From Gimesia sp. (GTDB lineage: Bacteria; Planctomycetota; Planctomycetia; Planctomycetales; Planctomycetaceae): a stretch of DNA of 64,000 nt. Each line of letters starts with the position of its first letter. Position 1 is the stretch's first letter. The stretch covers positions 124,001 to 188,000 of the forward strand of contig NZ_JAVJSQ010000029.1 of the NCBI RefSeq assembly GCF_040219335.1. The letters run 5' to 3'. Positions 31,585-42,400 of this stretch are shown here, in pieces. Under the pieces are notes generated by a model. The model was not told the DNA's origin, searched no databases, and saw only the letters and a program-made list of their open reading frames with translations. The position numbers were made by a program, and so were the translations under genes.

Positions 31585-32592
31585 ATGGGCAACCCGCAAA
31601 CGGAACTGATTCGAGAATTTGATCGCCTGATCCGCCGGGATCCGGGCAAACGGGGGCTCATTGATTCGGAAGCCCGGTTTGGGCCTTTGTGCACTGATCA
31701 TTTACTCCGTGCCGCCCAGGACCTGGTGCAGGCAGGCACCCATGTCGCGATTACCACCGGTTTTTATATTCCCGCTGCGGAAATCCCGTCTGCAGAGACG
31801 GATGGCCCGCCGGGATCGATTCTGCTGGCGATGGTACTGCAGGAGTGTGGCATTCAGACATCCATTGTCACTGATGCGTTGTGTGCGCCCGTGGTGGCAG
31901 CGACGGCGCGGGCATTTGCTTATCCGGAGAGCCAGATCGATGTAATAAAGGGGGATGACCCCGACTGGGTGACCCGGTTTTATGCGACCCGGAAGGTCAG
32001 CCATCTGGTAGCGGTGGAACGGGTCGGCCCCAGCCATACCCCGGACTCCTGGGGCCGACAGGAGCGGGTGGCTGGTTTGGAGCCGACCGCATTTCACGAA
32101 AAAGTCCCCTGCGACCACCATGATCGCTGTCACAACATGCGGGGAGAGATCATTGATTCTCATACGGCGCCTCTGCACCAGCTGTTTGAACGACTGACCG
32201 ATTTTTTTCCGGAAGCGAAGTCGATCGGGGTCGGAGATGGCGGAAATGAGATCGGGATGGGGGCGATTGCCTGGGAAGAACTGGCCCGCCGGATCGCTTC
32301 GGCGCATGCGGGATTGATTCCGTGCCGGGTGGCTACGGACTGGAACATCGTGGCGGGAACGAGTAACTGGGGGGCGTTGGCCCTGGCGGCGTCGGTCGCG
32401 TTGTTAAAAGATCGGAGTGCGACCCTGTTTCGCTGGCAGCAGGAGGAACAGTTGCGGATTCTGGAAGTGATGGTCCGTGAAGCGAATGCCGTCGATGGTG
32501 TGACCCGTCAACGGGAAGCGACGGTGGACGGGCTCCCCTTTCTGACTTACATGCAGCCCTGGGAGGGGATTCTCTCATTTCTGGCCCGCTGA
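31585..32592 (+). CDS. DUF4392 protein (D-glutamate cyclase-like)
   Basis: 335 residues. It matches the DUF4392 domain, the C-terminal part of vertebrate D-glutamate cyclase: HVAITTGFYIP near residue 53, AVERVGPSHTPDSWG and MRGEIIDSHTAPLHQLF in the middle, GDGGNEIGMG around 220 and ATDWNIVAGTSNWGALAL near 255. The enzyme family interconverts D-glutamate and 5-oxo-D-proline. The activity of this stand-alone bacterial form is inferred. It stands alone between the oxidase operon and the peptidase gene. Confidence 0.85.
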   Translation: MGNPQTELIREFDRLIRRDPGKRGLIDSEARFGPLCTDHLLRAAQDLVQAGTHVAITTGFYIPAAEIPSAETDGPPGSILLAMVLQECGIQTSIVTDALCAPVVAATARAFAYPESQIDVIKGDDPDWVTRFYATRKVSHLVAVERVGPSHTPDSWGRQERVAGLEPTAFHEKVPCDHHDRCHNMRGEIIDSHTAPLHQLFERLTDFFPEAKSIGVGDGGNEIGMGAIAWEELARRIASAHAGLIPCRVATDWNIVAGTSNWGALALAASVALLKDRSATLFRWQQEEQLRILEVMVREANAVDGVTRQREATVDGLPFLTYMQPWEGILSFLAR

Positions 32593-32751
32593 TTTCTGCT
32601 TTTCTGCGTAAGACAACCAGCGAAAGTCGGCCCGGAAACGGGAAATGGCTTGCATTTCGACAGTGAAACCGGGTTAAAATGGGTTGATTCTCAATCTGAT
32701 TTTGCTCGCATCCCCGATGCTTAGACTTCAAGACGAACAGTGATTATCTCC

Positions 32752-35151
32752 ATGAACGCTCTCCGCAATCTGTCCACCCGGCTCCTGGTGACTTCCCGTT
32801 TCTTAATGCTGACCCTGTTGCTCCTTTCCGGATCGACGCTCTACGGGCAGGCCGTCAGTAACGATAAATTCAAGCAGGAAGACAAATTCCGACAGCTGGA
32901 TGAAGTGCTGCCGACGCCAAACGGGTTTCGGAATGCATCCGGCGCACCGGGAGAAAAGTACTGGCAGCAGCAGGCAGATTATGAGATCGATGTGGAGCTG
33001 GACGACAAGCTGCAGAAGATCATCGGTTCGGAAAAGATTACTTACACGAATAATTCGCCCGATACGTTGAGCTATCTCTGGCTGCAGCTGGATACGAATA
33101 TTCTGTCTTACGACTCAGATGCACACCTGACCGGAACGGATTCTCCCTTGGGGAAAGTGGGCTACAAGTCGATGCAGCAGTTGATGGCCAAAGAGACATT
33201 TGACGGCAGCATGAAGGTGACTGCGGTCCTGGATGCCGAGGGGAACAAACTGTCGTATCAGATTATCAAAACCATGATGCGGATCGATCTGCCCCGCCCG
33301 CTGAAAACGGGGGAGAGCACACAGTTTTCCGTGGACTGGAGTTACCTGATCAACGATTCCGAGAGCCGTCCCGCGCGAACCGGTTACGAGTATTTCAAAG
33401 ACGATAAGAACTTTCTGTATGAAATCGCCCACTGGTATCCGCGCATGGCGGCTTACACCGACAACACGGGCTGGCAGCATAAGCAGTTCCTGGGCCGCGG
33501 AGAATTCACGCTGGAGTTTGGTGACTTTCTGACGCGGATCACGGTGCCCGACGATCATGTGGTCGCGTCCTCCGGGGTACTACAGAATCCGGGAGAGGTA
33601 CTGACCGAGACGCAGCGGAAGCGTCTGGATGAAGCCAAAACTGCGAAAAAGCCGATGTTTATCATCACTCCCGAAGAAGCGAAAGCGAACGAGAAATCAA
33701 AGCCGAAAGGCAAGAAGACCTGGGTCTTCAAGGCGGACAATGTCCGTGATTTCGCCTTTGCCAGCTCGCGTAAATTTATCTGGGATGCCCAGGGACATCA
33801 GCTGGAGGGTAAGGCTGAGCCGATTATGGCCATGTCGTATTACCCCAACGAAGGGGAGCCGCTCTGGAGCAGGTATTCGACGCACGCCATCATTCATACG
33901 TTGAATGTTTTTTCGAAGTATACCTTTCCCTATCCCTACCCGGTGGCGATTTCCGTTAACGGCCCGGTGGGGGGCATGGAATATCCGATGATCTGCTTTA
34001 ACGGTCCCCGTCCCGAAAAGGATGGCACTTATTCCAAGCGGACCAAGTACGGGTTGATCTCGGTTATTATTCACGAAGTCGGACACAACTATTTCCCGAT
34101 GATCGTCAACAGTGACGAGCGTCAGTGGACGTGGATGGATGAAGGGATCACGACGTTCCTGCAGTTTCTGACCGAGCAGGAGTGGGAAGACGAATATCCG
34201 TCCCGCCGCGGGGAACCCCGTGACATGGTGGATTACATGAAGAGCGGTTACCAGGTACCGATCATGACGAACTCAGAGTCGATCCTGCAGTTTGGTAACA
34301 ATGCCTATGGCAAGCCGGCGACGGCGCTGAATGTGCTGCGGGAAACCGTGCTCGGCCGCGAACTGTTCGATTACGCGTTCAAGGAATATTCCCGTCGCTG
34401 GATGTTCAAACGGCCGACGCCTGCGGACTTCTTCCGCACCATGGAAGACGCGTCCGGCGTCGATCTGGACTGGTTCTGGCGGGGCTGGTTTTACACAACC
34501 GACCATACCGACATGGCAATCGAGAACGTGCGGCAGTATCAATTGGAGACTGGAGATCCCTACGTGGATAAGGTCCGGCGGAAGAAGCGTCGCGATGAAG
34601 AGCCCGAGTCGCTGTCGGAGATGCGGAACAAAAAGCTGCCTAAACGGACCGAAAAGTTTCCGGAGCTGAAGGATTTCTACAACGAATACGATGAACTCGA
34701 CGTGACCGATGCGGACCGCAAGAAATTTGAATCTCATCTTAAGGAACTGGACGCCGATGAGAAGAAGCTGCTGGAAACACAGAATTACTTTTACCTCGTC
34801 GACTTGAAGAACCATGGCGGACTGGTGATGCCCGTGATTCTCAAGCTGACTTTTGACGACAACTCCAGCCGGATGTTGCGGATTCCGGCGGAAATCTGGC
34901 GGTACAACAACCAGAGCGTTTCCAAGCTGATTCTGACTGAGAAGCCCCTCAAAAGCCTGACCCTGGACCCGCACCGGGAGACTGCAGATACACAGCTGTC
35001 CAACAACGAGTTCCCCCGGACGATTGGCAAATCTTTCTTCCAGCTGGAAAAATCGAAGAAGTCGAAGAACGAAATGCAGAAACAGCGTCAGGCAGAGGAA
35101 GAGGAAAAGAAAAAGGACGACACCAAACCGGCTGAGAAAAAAGAGGAGTAG
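32752..35151 (+). CDS. Exported M1-family (gluzincin) metallopeptidase
   Basis: 799 residues. A signal peptide is followed by an M1-like N-terminal beta domain, a catalytic zinc site His441-Glu442-x-x-His445 and Glu464 (WMDEG), the exact 19-residue spacing of the family. GPVGGMEYPMI upstream corresponds to the GxMEN substrate-binding region. The last 60 residues are Lys/Glu-rich. The ATG at 32752 is chosen over an in-frame GTG at 32740. Likely a periplasmic or envelope aminopeptidase; substrate unknown. It runs convergent to the ABM gene. Confidence 0.9.
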   Translation: MNALRNLSTRLLVTSRFLMLTLLLLSGSTLYGQAVSNDKFKQEDKFRQLDEVLPTPNGFRNASGAPGEKYWQQQADYEIDVELDDKLQKIIGSEKITYTNNSPDTLSYLWLQLDTNILSYDSDAHLTGTDSPLGKVGYKSMQQLMAKETFDGSMKVTAVLDAEGNKLSYQIIKTMMRIDLPRPLKTGESTQFSVDWSYLINDSESRPARTGYEYFKDDKNFLYEIAHWYPRMAAYTDNTGWQHKQFLGRGEFTLEFGDFLTRITVPDDHVVASSGVLQNPGEVLTETQRKRLDEAKTAKKPMFIITPEEAKANEKSKPKGKKTWVFKADNVRDFAFASSRKFIWDAQGHQLEGKAEPIMAMSYYPNEGEPLWSRYSTHAIIHTLNVFSKYTFPYPYPVAISVNGPVGGMEYPMICFNGPRPEKDGTYSKRTKYGLISVIIHEVGHNYFPMIVNSDERQWTWMDEGITTFLQFLTEQEWEDEYPSRRGEPRDMVDYMKSGYQVPIMTNSESILQFGNNAYGKPATALNVLRETVLGRELFDYAFKEYSRRWMFKRPTPADFFRTMEDASGVDLDWFWRGWFYTTDHTDMAIENVRQYQLETGDPYVDKVRRKKRRDEEPESLSEMRNKKLPKRTEKFPELKDFYNEYDELDVTDADRKKFESHLKELDADEKKLLETQNYFYLVDLKNHGGLVMPVILKLTFDDNSSRMLRIPAEIWRYNNQSVSKLILTEKPLKSLTLDPHRETADTQLSNNEFPRTIGKSFFQLEKSKKSKNEMQKQRQAEEEEKKKDDTKPAEKKEE

Positions 35152-35157
35152 CCGGGA

Positions 35158-35496
35158 TTACCGGCCGGGATCAGCCGGGCTGGGAAAGTGGTACACGGAT
35201 TCGATTTTCGCAATTTCGACCGTATAGTGGGCGTACCATTTGTCTTTCCCAAGTTGTTGTGCTGTAATATGTTCCGGATGCTGCTTCCAGGCCCGGATGG
35301 CCTCCAGGCTGTTCCAGTAGGAGATTGTGACTCCCGTTCCGTCGGGGGCACGAAACGAGGTCAGCTCCAGAAAGCCGGGCTGCTGGCGTGCCTGTTCTTC
35401 CATACGGGTGGCCATCTCAGCATAGCCTGCTTCGTCCTGCGTTCGCCGGGAGCGAAAAATGACGGCGTAGCGGGGCGATTTCTGGTTGTCAGTCAT
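35158..35496 (-). CDS. Antibiotic biosynthesis monooxygenase (ABM) domain protein
   Basis: 112 residues with the ferredoxin-like dimeric barrel pattern: RYAVIFRSRR at the start, QPGFLELTSFRAPDG, ISYWNSLEAIRAWKQHPEH and YTVEIAKIES. Such proteins include quinol or flavin-free monooxygenases and haem-degrading relatives, so no precise substrate is claimed. Single gene. Confidence 0.9.
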   Translation of the reverse strand: MTDNQKSPRYAVIFRSRRTQDEAGYAEMATRMEEQARQQPGFLELTSFRAPDGTGVTISYWNSLEAIRAWKQHPEHITAQQLGKDKWYAHYTVEIAKIESVYHFPSPADPGR

Positions 35497-35639
35497 GGGA
35501 AGAGCCGATTCTGCTGAAAAACAGGAGTCTGGGATCGGGGAGGCCGGATTTCAGGCTTGCCACAAATTCTGGTTTCATAAATAATTTAGACAGTACAACC
35601 GCTGTTTTCGATTCATTTTTTCAATGGGAGGACGTTCAA

Positions 35640-35801
35640 GTGACGGGTTATACGGTCCACACAGGGTCAAGCGAGGATTTTACGAAGGGCTGGGACCGCA
35701 TTTTTGGTGACAAGACCGTCGAAAAAACGAAGAAAAATAAGAAATCAAAAAAGAAGACGAGCGCAAAGAAAAAGGACTCGAAAAAGAAAAAGAAATCGTG
35801 A
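35640..35801 (+). CDS. Small Lys-rich protein conserved in planctomycetes
   Basis: 53 residues, GTG start with GGGAGGA 9 bases before it. The N-terminal half (TGYTVHTGSSEDFTKGWDRIFG) looks well ordered and resembles a short protein I associate with planctomycete genomes. The C-terminal half is almost wholly Lys with Ser/Thr/Asn, suited to binding nucleic acid or ribosomes. Function unknown. Confidence 0.75.
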   Translation: MTGYTVHTGSSEDFTKGWDRIFGDKTVEKTKKNKKSKKKTSAKKKDSKKKKKS

Positions 35802-35993
35802 TTCGTTTCACTTCTTTTCCGACAAAATCAGTGGCGCTGTGACGTTTCGGGCGAAGTCGAGGATCGGCTCAACTGACGTTTCAGCTGGTAAAAAATGCAC
35901 AGGGCCGTGCTAATGCTTTAGGTGGGGAAGACCGATAATAAACTTCGTGCTTTTCCTGCTTAACGTAGTCAAACACACGACATGGAGGTAATG

Positions 35994-36224
35994 ATGTCAG
36001 AAGAAAATGAAGAGTTCGAAGAAATCACCAGTGAAGAAGTCGACCGTGTTGTCGCTGCACTGGAATCACTGATTGAATCTACAGACAGCGAAAATATTCG
36101 TTCCTATCTGGAAGAAGCCATGAACGAGATCTACTTCCTCGTTTATGAAGAGGAAGAAGACGAGCTGGATTCTACCGTAGAAGCCTGCGACGACAGCGAC
36201 GAAGATTTTTCTGAAGCTGCGTAA
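35994..36224 (+). CDS. Small acidic protein, 76 aa
   Basis: Strongly acidic throughout (about a third Glu/Asp), with a predicted helical middle (VDRVVAALESLIEST and IRSYLEEAMNEIYFLVYEEEE). GGAGG at 35984-35988 sets the start at the third of three close ATGs. Terminated by the hairpin at 36271. No family recognised. Confidence 0.75.
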   Translation: MSEENEEFEEITSEEVDRVVAALESLIESTDSENIRSYLEEAMNEIYFLVYEEEEDELDSTVEACDDSDEDFSEAA

Positions 36225-36270
36225 GTCTCCTCAGAGATACAATGATTGCTGCGCAAACCAGCAAAACTTA

Positions 36271-36307
36271 AGGCCACTTCCTATGTTCACAGGAAGTGGC
36301 CTTTTTT
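36271..36307. terminator. Rho-independent terminator, possibly bidirectional
   Basis: AGGCCACTTCCT pairs with AGGAAGTGGCCT around an 8-base loop and is followed by T residues. It ends the acidic-protein gene. The convergent lipoprotein gene stops at 36339 and may use it from the other side. Confidence 0.92.
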
Positions 36308-36338
36308 ATTGCCTTGATCGGAATGGAGAGTTTACCGG

Positions 36339-37589
36339 TTACTCCAGTTCCACGGTGATCGAGCGGGAATCTGTATCGACCTTGGACGGCTTACCGAACT
36401 TGATCTTCTTCGAAAACGCTTCGATGTCTTCGACCGGGTAAACCTTGAAGGTGGTGATCTCTCCATCGACAGTCGGAATCACCTGCAGGGATTCGGTATC
36501 GTTGGCTGACTGCAGGATTTCATCAATGATCGGATCCTGTTCGCCTGGAGAGAGCTTTTTGTTGACGACGATGCTGATCATCGTGTTCGGGTTAATCGGT
36601 TTGGCTTCACCGGGGCTGCCTGCCATGGCTCCACCTCGGGCGGCAGCTGCTTCGGAGAAGCCCTGTTCCATCACGGCTGCAGCTCCCAGCATCAGGAGCA
36701 TTGGCGCCATTTGAGCCAATGGTCTGACCTGATTGGTGAACTGTTCATTGAATTCTTTTTCCGTTTTCGCATTTTCCAACTGGGCCAGGGTGGCGTTCAG
36801 CTGCTTGAAACCTGCCATTGCCTGGGTTTTTTGGGCAGCCATGTCTTCCGGCTTTAACTTGTCCAGGCTTTGTTTCGCGCTATCGATTTTGGATTTCCAG
36901 TTTTTGGCCAGGGTCTGGGGAATCCATTTGTCTTCCACTTTGACCATGACTTCTTCCTTGGTTTTTTCACCCGGAACTTCAATTTTGACATTGGCCTGAT
37001 CTCCTTCTTCGGAGACAACCGTGACTTTGGCCTGCTTCAGCTTTTCGATAAAACCAGGGTCGCCTTCTTTCTGAGGCATCAGGCCCGAGATGGTGGCGAA
37101 GTCTTTGGCAATCTGAGAGCCGCTGGTCGACAGGAATTTGCCGCCATCAAAGGTTTTGAGTTTCTCGATGGTCGACAGGTCACTGTTGGCCAGGGAAGCC
37201 AGGATATCGACACTGGGATCATAGTATTTCGCGACTTCTTCCGGTGAGGTCTTAGGGCTCTCAAGCATTTCGTTTTTGAGAATGAATTCTTTTTTGTCCT
37301 GCAGCAGTTTGGCCACTCGTTGAGCGATGGCGAACATCTCATTGTAAATTTCCGGATCCATTTTATCCGCGAACTGGTGAGCCAGGCCATTCACATCGCT
37401 CTGGTAGCTGGCGGGCAGAAATTCCCAGACCACTTCCATTTTCTGATCCGCGACGCCCTGCATCAGATACTGCATCGATTCTGCAGGACCCTCTGGTGGA
37501 CCGGCCTGCTGGGCTGAGGAACCACACCCGGAGAGCAGAGGCAGAGTTCCGATGAGGAAGAGTGTGAATAGCGGGATAAGTTTTCTCAT
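36339..37589 (-). CDS. Hypothetical lipoprotein, 416 aa
   Basis: A signal peptide with lipobox LSGC is followed by a largely helical, Lys/Glu-rich protein without a recognised domain. A Gly/Ala-rich stretch (AAAARGGAMAGSPGEAKP) lies near residues 318-335 and a beta-rich end follows (SLQVIPTVDGEITTFKVYP). The ATG at 37589 has AAGGA upstream. It resembles uncharacterised planctomycete lipoproteins. Single gene; no function is proposed. Confidence 0.8.
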   Translation of the reverse strand: MRKLIPLFTLFLIGTLPLLSGCGSSAQQAGPPEGPAESMQYLMQGVADQKMEVVWEFLPASYQSDVNGLAHQFADKMDPEIYNEMFAIAQRVAKLLQDKKEFILKNEMLESPKTSPEEVAKYYDPSVDILASLANSDLSTIEKLKTFDGGKFLSTSGSQIAKDFATISGLMPQKEGDPGFIEKLKQAKVTVVSEEGDQANVKIEVPGEKTKEEVMVKVEDKWIPQTLAKNWKSKIDSAKQSLDKLKPEDMAAQKTQAMAGFKQLNATLAQLENAKTEKEFNEQFTNQVRPLAQMAPMLLMLGAAAVMEQGFSEAAAARGGAMAGSPGEAKPINPNTMISIVVNKKLSPGEQDPIIDEILQSANDTESLQVIPTVDGEITTFKVYPVEDIEAFSKKIKFGKPSKVDTDSRSITVELE

Positions 37590-38200
37590 CAAAGTTCCTT
37601 GTTTTGGATGAAGAGAGGCGGCGGACGTGGAATAGGGATTACTGCATCCCTTTACAGTAGTCAGTCTCGATATTAACCACGCGCGTCTGTTTTGAACAGG
37701 TTCGCAGCTGGGTCTGTTATTTCAGATTTGGTGATTCGAGGAACGCAGAATTGCGTGAGGGGGTTTAATAATAATGAGGGATTCCCGCGGCGCTGCGGAA
37801 GGGTTCTCAGCTGAAACATAGGTTATTTTCAGCGGATTGCAGGCGGTTTCGATCAGTATAAGTAATTTTAATAGAACCGGTGTCTGGCATAAGTGTCTGA
37901 CAGATGTGGGAGGCCATTCCGTATCGGAATCTGTTGATGTCTGAGCCGAAGCTGGCAGACCTGATATCAGGCTGCTGTCGTCCCACTTCTGGGACAGTTC
38001 AGAGGCTGTAAGCGTAAGTATAATATAGTTATATGATTACAGTTTTCGGACATTGCGTAAGTCCGTGGTCCCCGTTTTTCATATGAGCAGACGCTTGACT
38101 TATTGCCTTCAGCAACTCTACACTGTGCCGTATTCGAAATTTAAATAGTTCGAAGCAGCTATTATTAGTTTTCCTTATAAAAGGCTCTCGATTCTCTCCC
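37590..38200. other. Divergent intergenic region before the LysR gene
   Basis: 611 bases, AT-rich near the LysR gene. A candidate promoter for the regulator is TTGACT (38095-38100) and TACACT (38119-38124) with 18 bases between. Nothing else was recognised. Confidence 0.4.
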
Positions 38201-39193
38201 ATGCACCTGCGTAATGCCGAACTGTTCTGTGATGTCGTCGTGCACGGCAGCTTTTCCAAAGCTGCTGAGGTTCGTCGTGTGTCCCAGTCGGCAGCCAGTC
38301 AGGCCGTGCATGCCTTAGAGAAGCGGCTGGGAGCGCAGCTGATCGATCGTTCGAAGCGTCCGTTTGAATTGACGCCCGCTGGTTCGATTTATTTTGATGG
38401 CTGCCAGCAGTTGCTGAGATCCTTCGAGCAGGTCGAGGAACAGGTTCGTCGCGCGATTGGTCAGACAAAGAACCGGGTGCGAATTGCCGCCATTTACTCG
38501 GTGGGTCTGGCCCAGATGCACGATTATGTTGAGCAGTTCCAGCACCTGTATCCGGAAGTGATGATCACCCTCGATTATCTGCATCCGGATGAAGTCTATC
38601 AGCGTGTCAGCGAGAACCAGGCCGATCTGGGACTGGTTTCTTTCCCCAAGGAAGACAAAGATCTCACCAGCATCCTCTGGCAGGAACAGCCAATGGTACT
38701 GGTGGTTTACCCCGGTCACCGGCTGGCAGATCAGGTCAGTTGTGAGGTAGGGGACATTGAAAATGAGCCCTTCGTGGCATTCACATCAGAATTAGTCGTT
38801 CGACAGAAAATGGATCGCTGGCTGAAAAAAGCCGGTGTGCACGTACAGCTGATCCATGAATTTGACAATATTGAGAACATCAAGCGTGCGGTGGAAGCGG
38901 AAGCGGGAATTGCGATCCTGCCTCTGCCGACCGTCAGCCGTGAAGTTCAGGATCAGTCATTAAAAATCGTACGCCTGGAACAGGTGGAATGGTTTCGTCC
39001 GATCGGAATCATTCAGAGAAAACAGAAGTCGGTACCCGATGACGTGGTATCGAAATTCATAGAAGTCCTGCATGAAAACCCCGCGAATTTCTCAAGCGCT
39101 CATCGAGAAACGACCGAGGGATCTGCATCAACGGGAGAGAATTCTTCCAGTATGGATGCATTTTCATTCGGTCCGTTAATAGCGCGAGAGTAA
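38201..39193 (+). CDS. LysR-family transcriptional regulator
   Basis: 330 residues. An N-terminal winged helix-turn-helix (2-60: ELFCDVVVHGSFSKAAEVRRVSQSAASQAVHALEKRLG) is followed by a LysR substrate-binding domain (about 90-295). The last 35 residues are Ser/Glu-rich and not conserved. It lies 273 bases upstream of gltB on the same strand. GltC, a LysR protein, controls glutamate synthase in Bacillus, so control of gltBD is a reasonable guess but is not shown by the sequence. Confidence 0.92.
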   Translation: MHLRNAELFCDVVVHGSFSKAAEVRRVSQSAASQAVHALEKRLGAQLIDRSKRPFELTPAGSIYFDGCQQLLRSFEQVEEQVRRAIGQTKNRVRIAAIYSVGLAQMHDYVEQFQHLYPEVMITLDYLHPDEVYQRVSENQADLGLVSFPKEDKDLTSILWQEQPMVLVVYPGHRLADQVSCEVGDIENEPFVAFTSELVVRQKMDRWLKKAGVHVQLIHEFDNIENIKRAVEAEAGIAILPLPTVSREVQDQSLKIVRLEQVEWFRPIGIIQRKQKSVPDDVVSKFIEVLHENPANFSSAHRETTEGSASTGENSSSMDAFSFGPLIARE

Positions 39194-39466
39194 ACTGGCA
39201 GTTTTCTCTGCAGGTTGTTTCTGGTTGGGATGGATCCAGCTTTTCTGAGTCGGGAGCAGACTCTCCCTTTAAGAAGATTCAGAATTACCGATGGTAGATC
39301 TTTGACAGAAAACGTTCCGGTTTCGGCCGGGTCAGGCAGACATGGTCTCCTCCAGGGGAGCGTCGTCTGCTGAAACAGATAACTGAGTGCGAAGCTTGTT
39401 CGCGATAAACTGAAGGTGCCCGGGTGGCATCGATTTTGAAAACATTAGTTTGAATGGTGAAGTAAG

Positions 39467-42400
39467 ATGACGAGTCGAACCGTTCGACGTGGAACTGATT
39501 CCGAAAACAAAGCACAAAACTCCCTGTTTCAAGTGGGGCGTTTCCCGGAAGCTCATGGGCTCTACGATCCGGAATTCGAGCATGACAGCTGTGGTGTGGG
39601 TTTCGTCGCCCATATCAAAGGCAAACGGTCACACCAGATTGTGGTCGACGCCGATGAAATGCTGCGTCATATGACTCACCGTGGCGCCTGTGGTTGCGAA
39701 GAAAATACGGGCGATGGTGCCGGTATTCTGGTTTCCATGCCTCACGACTTCCTGCAACGCGTGGTGAAGGAAGATCTGAACCTCGATCTGCCTCCCTCTG
39801 GTCATTACGGCATGGGAAATGTCTTCCTGCCGACCGATGAATCACAGCGGGAACACTGCAAAAAGGTCGTGGAAGAGACCGTCAATGCCCAGGGACTGGT
39901 TGTCCTGGGCTGGCGTGAATTGCCTGTGGAACCGACCACGGCCGACATCGGTCCCTCCGCGCTGCGTGCTCTGCCGCACATGGAGCAGGTCTTTATCTCC
40001 ACTTCAAATCACAAGGTCGCCGATCACGATCACCTCGAACGTCAGCTGTATATCATCCTGAAGGCTTCCAGCCGCCAGTTGCGTGAAGGCAGCAATCTGC
40101 CCCAGGGACTGATGTTCTACTTCTGTTCGCTGTCCAGCAACATCCTGGTTTACAAAGGGATGCTGACTCCCGACCAGGTGATGCCGTTCTACCCCGACCT
40201 GCAGGCGGAAGACTTCACCAGCCACCTGGCGATGGTACACTCCCGCTTCTCAACAAACACCTTCCCCAGCTGGGACCGGGCACAGCCGTGCCGCTTCATG
40301 GCTCATAACGGGGAAATCAATACCCTGCGTGGAAACGCCAACTGGATGTTTGCCCGCCAGGGAATGATGTCCAGCGAGCTGTTCGGCGACGATTTGAACA
40401 AGCTGTTCCCGATCATCGAGCCTCACTGCTCAGACTCGGGTAACTTCGACAACGCATTGGAACTGCTGCTGATGTCCGGTCGTCCGCTGCCGGAAGTGAT
40501 GATGATGATGATTCCAGAAGCCTGGCAGAACCATCATTCCATTTCCGTCGCCAAGCGTGCGTTCTATGAATATTACTCCGCCTTGCAGGAACCATGGGAC
40601 GGGCCGGCATCAGTTTCCTTCACCGATGGTAAATGTATCGGCGCCGTGCTGGACCGGAACGGTCTGCGTCCGAGCCGTTACTATGTGACTCACGACGATC
40701 GTGTCATCATGGCCAGCGAAGTGGGAACCCTGGAAGTCGATCCGAAACTGGTTAAGGAGAAAGGTCGTCTGCAGCCCGGGAAGATGTTCCTGGTTGACTT
40801 CGAAGAAGGCCGCCTGATCCCCGATGAAGAGATCAAAGAAAAGTACGCCACCAAGCGTCCTTACCAGGAATGGCTGCAGAACCAGCGTCTGCGTCTGCAG
40901 GACCTGCCACCCGCGGAGAAGATCGATTCGGTTCCGACCGAAGAGCTGCTGTCTCGTCTGCAGGCCTTTGGTTTCACATTCGAAACGCTGAAGTTCATGT
41001 TGATTCCGCTGATCAAAGCCAAGAAGGATCCCATCGGTTCCATGGGGAACGATGCGGCCCTGGCCTGCCTCAGCGATCAGCCACGCCTGATTTACGATTA
41101 CTTCCACCAGCTGTTCGCCCAGGTGACGAACCCCGCGATCGACTCGATCCGCGAGGAAGTCATCATGTCGCTGGAATGTTACATCGGTCCGGAAGGCAAC
41201 CTGCTGGAATCGACCGAAGACCAGTGTCATCGACTGCTCATTCCCGAGCCGATCATCACCAACGAGCAACTGGCCGCCATCAAGAAGATGGATTACCGTG
41301 GCTGGAAGACCAAAACGATCGACGTGACTTATCCCAAGTCAGAAGGGGAAGCCGGTTTCCGGGCAGCCCTGGATCGGATTCGGGAAGAAGCCTCACAGGC
41401 GATCGCCGATGGCTTCAGCCTGATCGTGGTTTCGGACCGGGCCGTCTGTAAAGATCGTGTCGCCCTGCCGACCCTGGTTTCCTGTGGAGCGATTCACCAT
41501 CACCTGGTTCGCAACGAACAGCGTACGCAGATCGGGATCGTGCTGGAAACCGGCGAAGCCCGCGAAGTGCATCACCACTGTCTGCTGTTCGGCTACGGTG
41601 CCGATGCAATCAACCCCTACATGGCCTTCGAAGCCCTCTGGCACTCGCTGGAAGTCGGCGAGCTGGATGCTGCCAAGTGGGATCGTAGTTCCATCGTGGC
41701 TGCCTATCGCAAGGGTGTCTGCAAAGGGATGCTGAAAGTGATGGCCAAAATGGGCATCTCGACCCTGCAGAGTTACAAGGGCGCCCAGATCTTCGAAGCC
41801 GTCGGTCTGAACCAGGAAATCATCGAAGCCTGCTTCTCAGGAACCGCCAGCCGGATCAAGGGAATTGGTTTTGACGTGGTTGCCAAAGAATGCGAAATGC
41901 GTCACAACATCGGCTACCCGCAGCGGGATCAGAAGCGTCTGCCCGTTCTGCCTAACCCCGGTGTGTACCACTGGCGGGCCAACGGAGAAAAGCACTCCTG
42001 GTCACCGGAAAACATTGCCAACCTGCAGGCCGCTGCGAGCTCGGGCGATAAGAGTGCCTATAAGCAGTTCGCGAAAGCCGTCAATGAAGAGACGACCCGG
42101 CAGTGTCACCTGCGTGGTCTGCTGGCCTTCAAAAAGCGGGAACCGATTCCGCTGGACGAAGTCGAACCGGTGACGGAAATCGTCAAGCGATTCTGTACTG
42201 GTGCGATGAGCTACGGTTCGATCTCGGCTGAATCTCACGAAGCCCTGGCGATCGCCATGAACCGCCTGGGTGGCAAGAGTAACACCGGTGAAGGGGGCGA
42301 AGATTATTCGCGCTTCAAGCCGCTGGATAACGGCGATTCCAAACGGTCGGCCATTAAGCAGATCGCTTCCGGGCGGTTTGGTGTGACCAGCTGGTATCTG

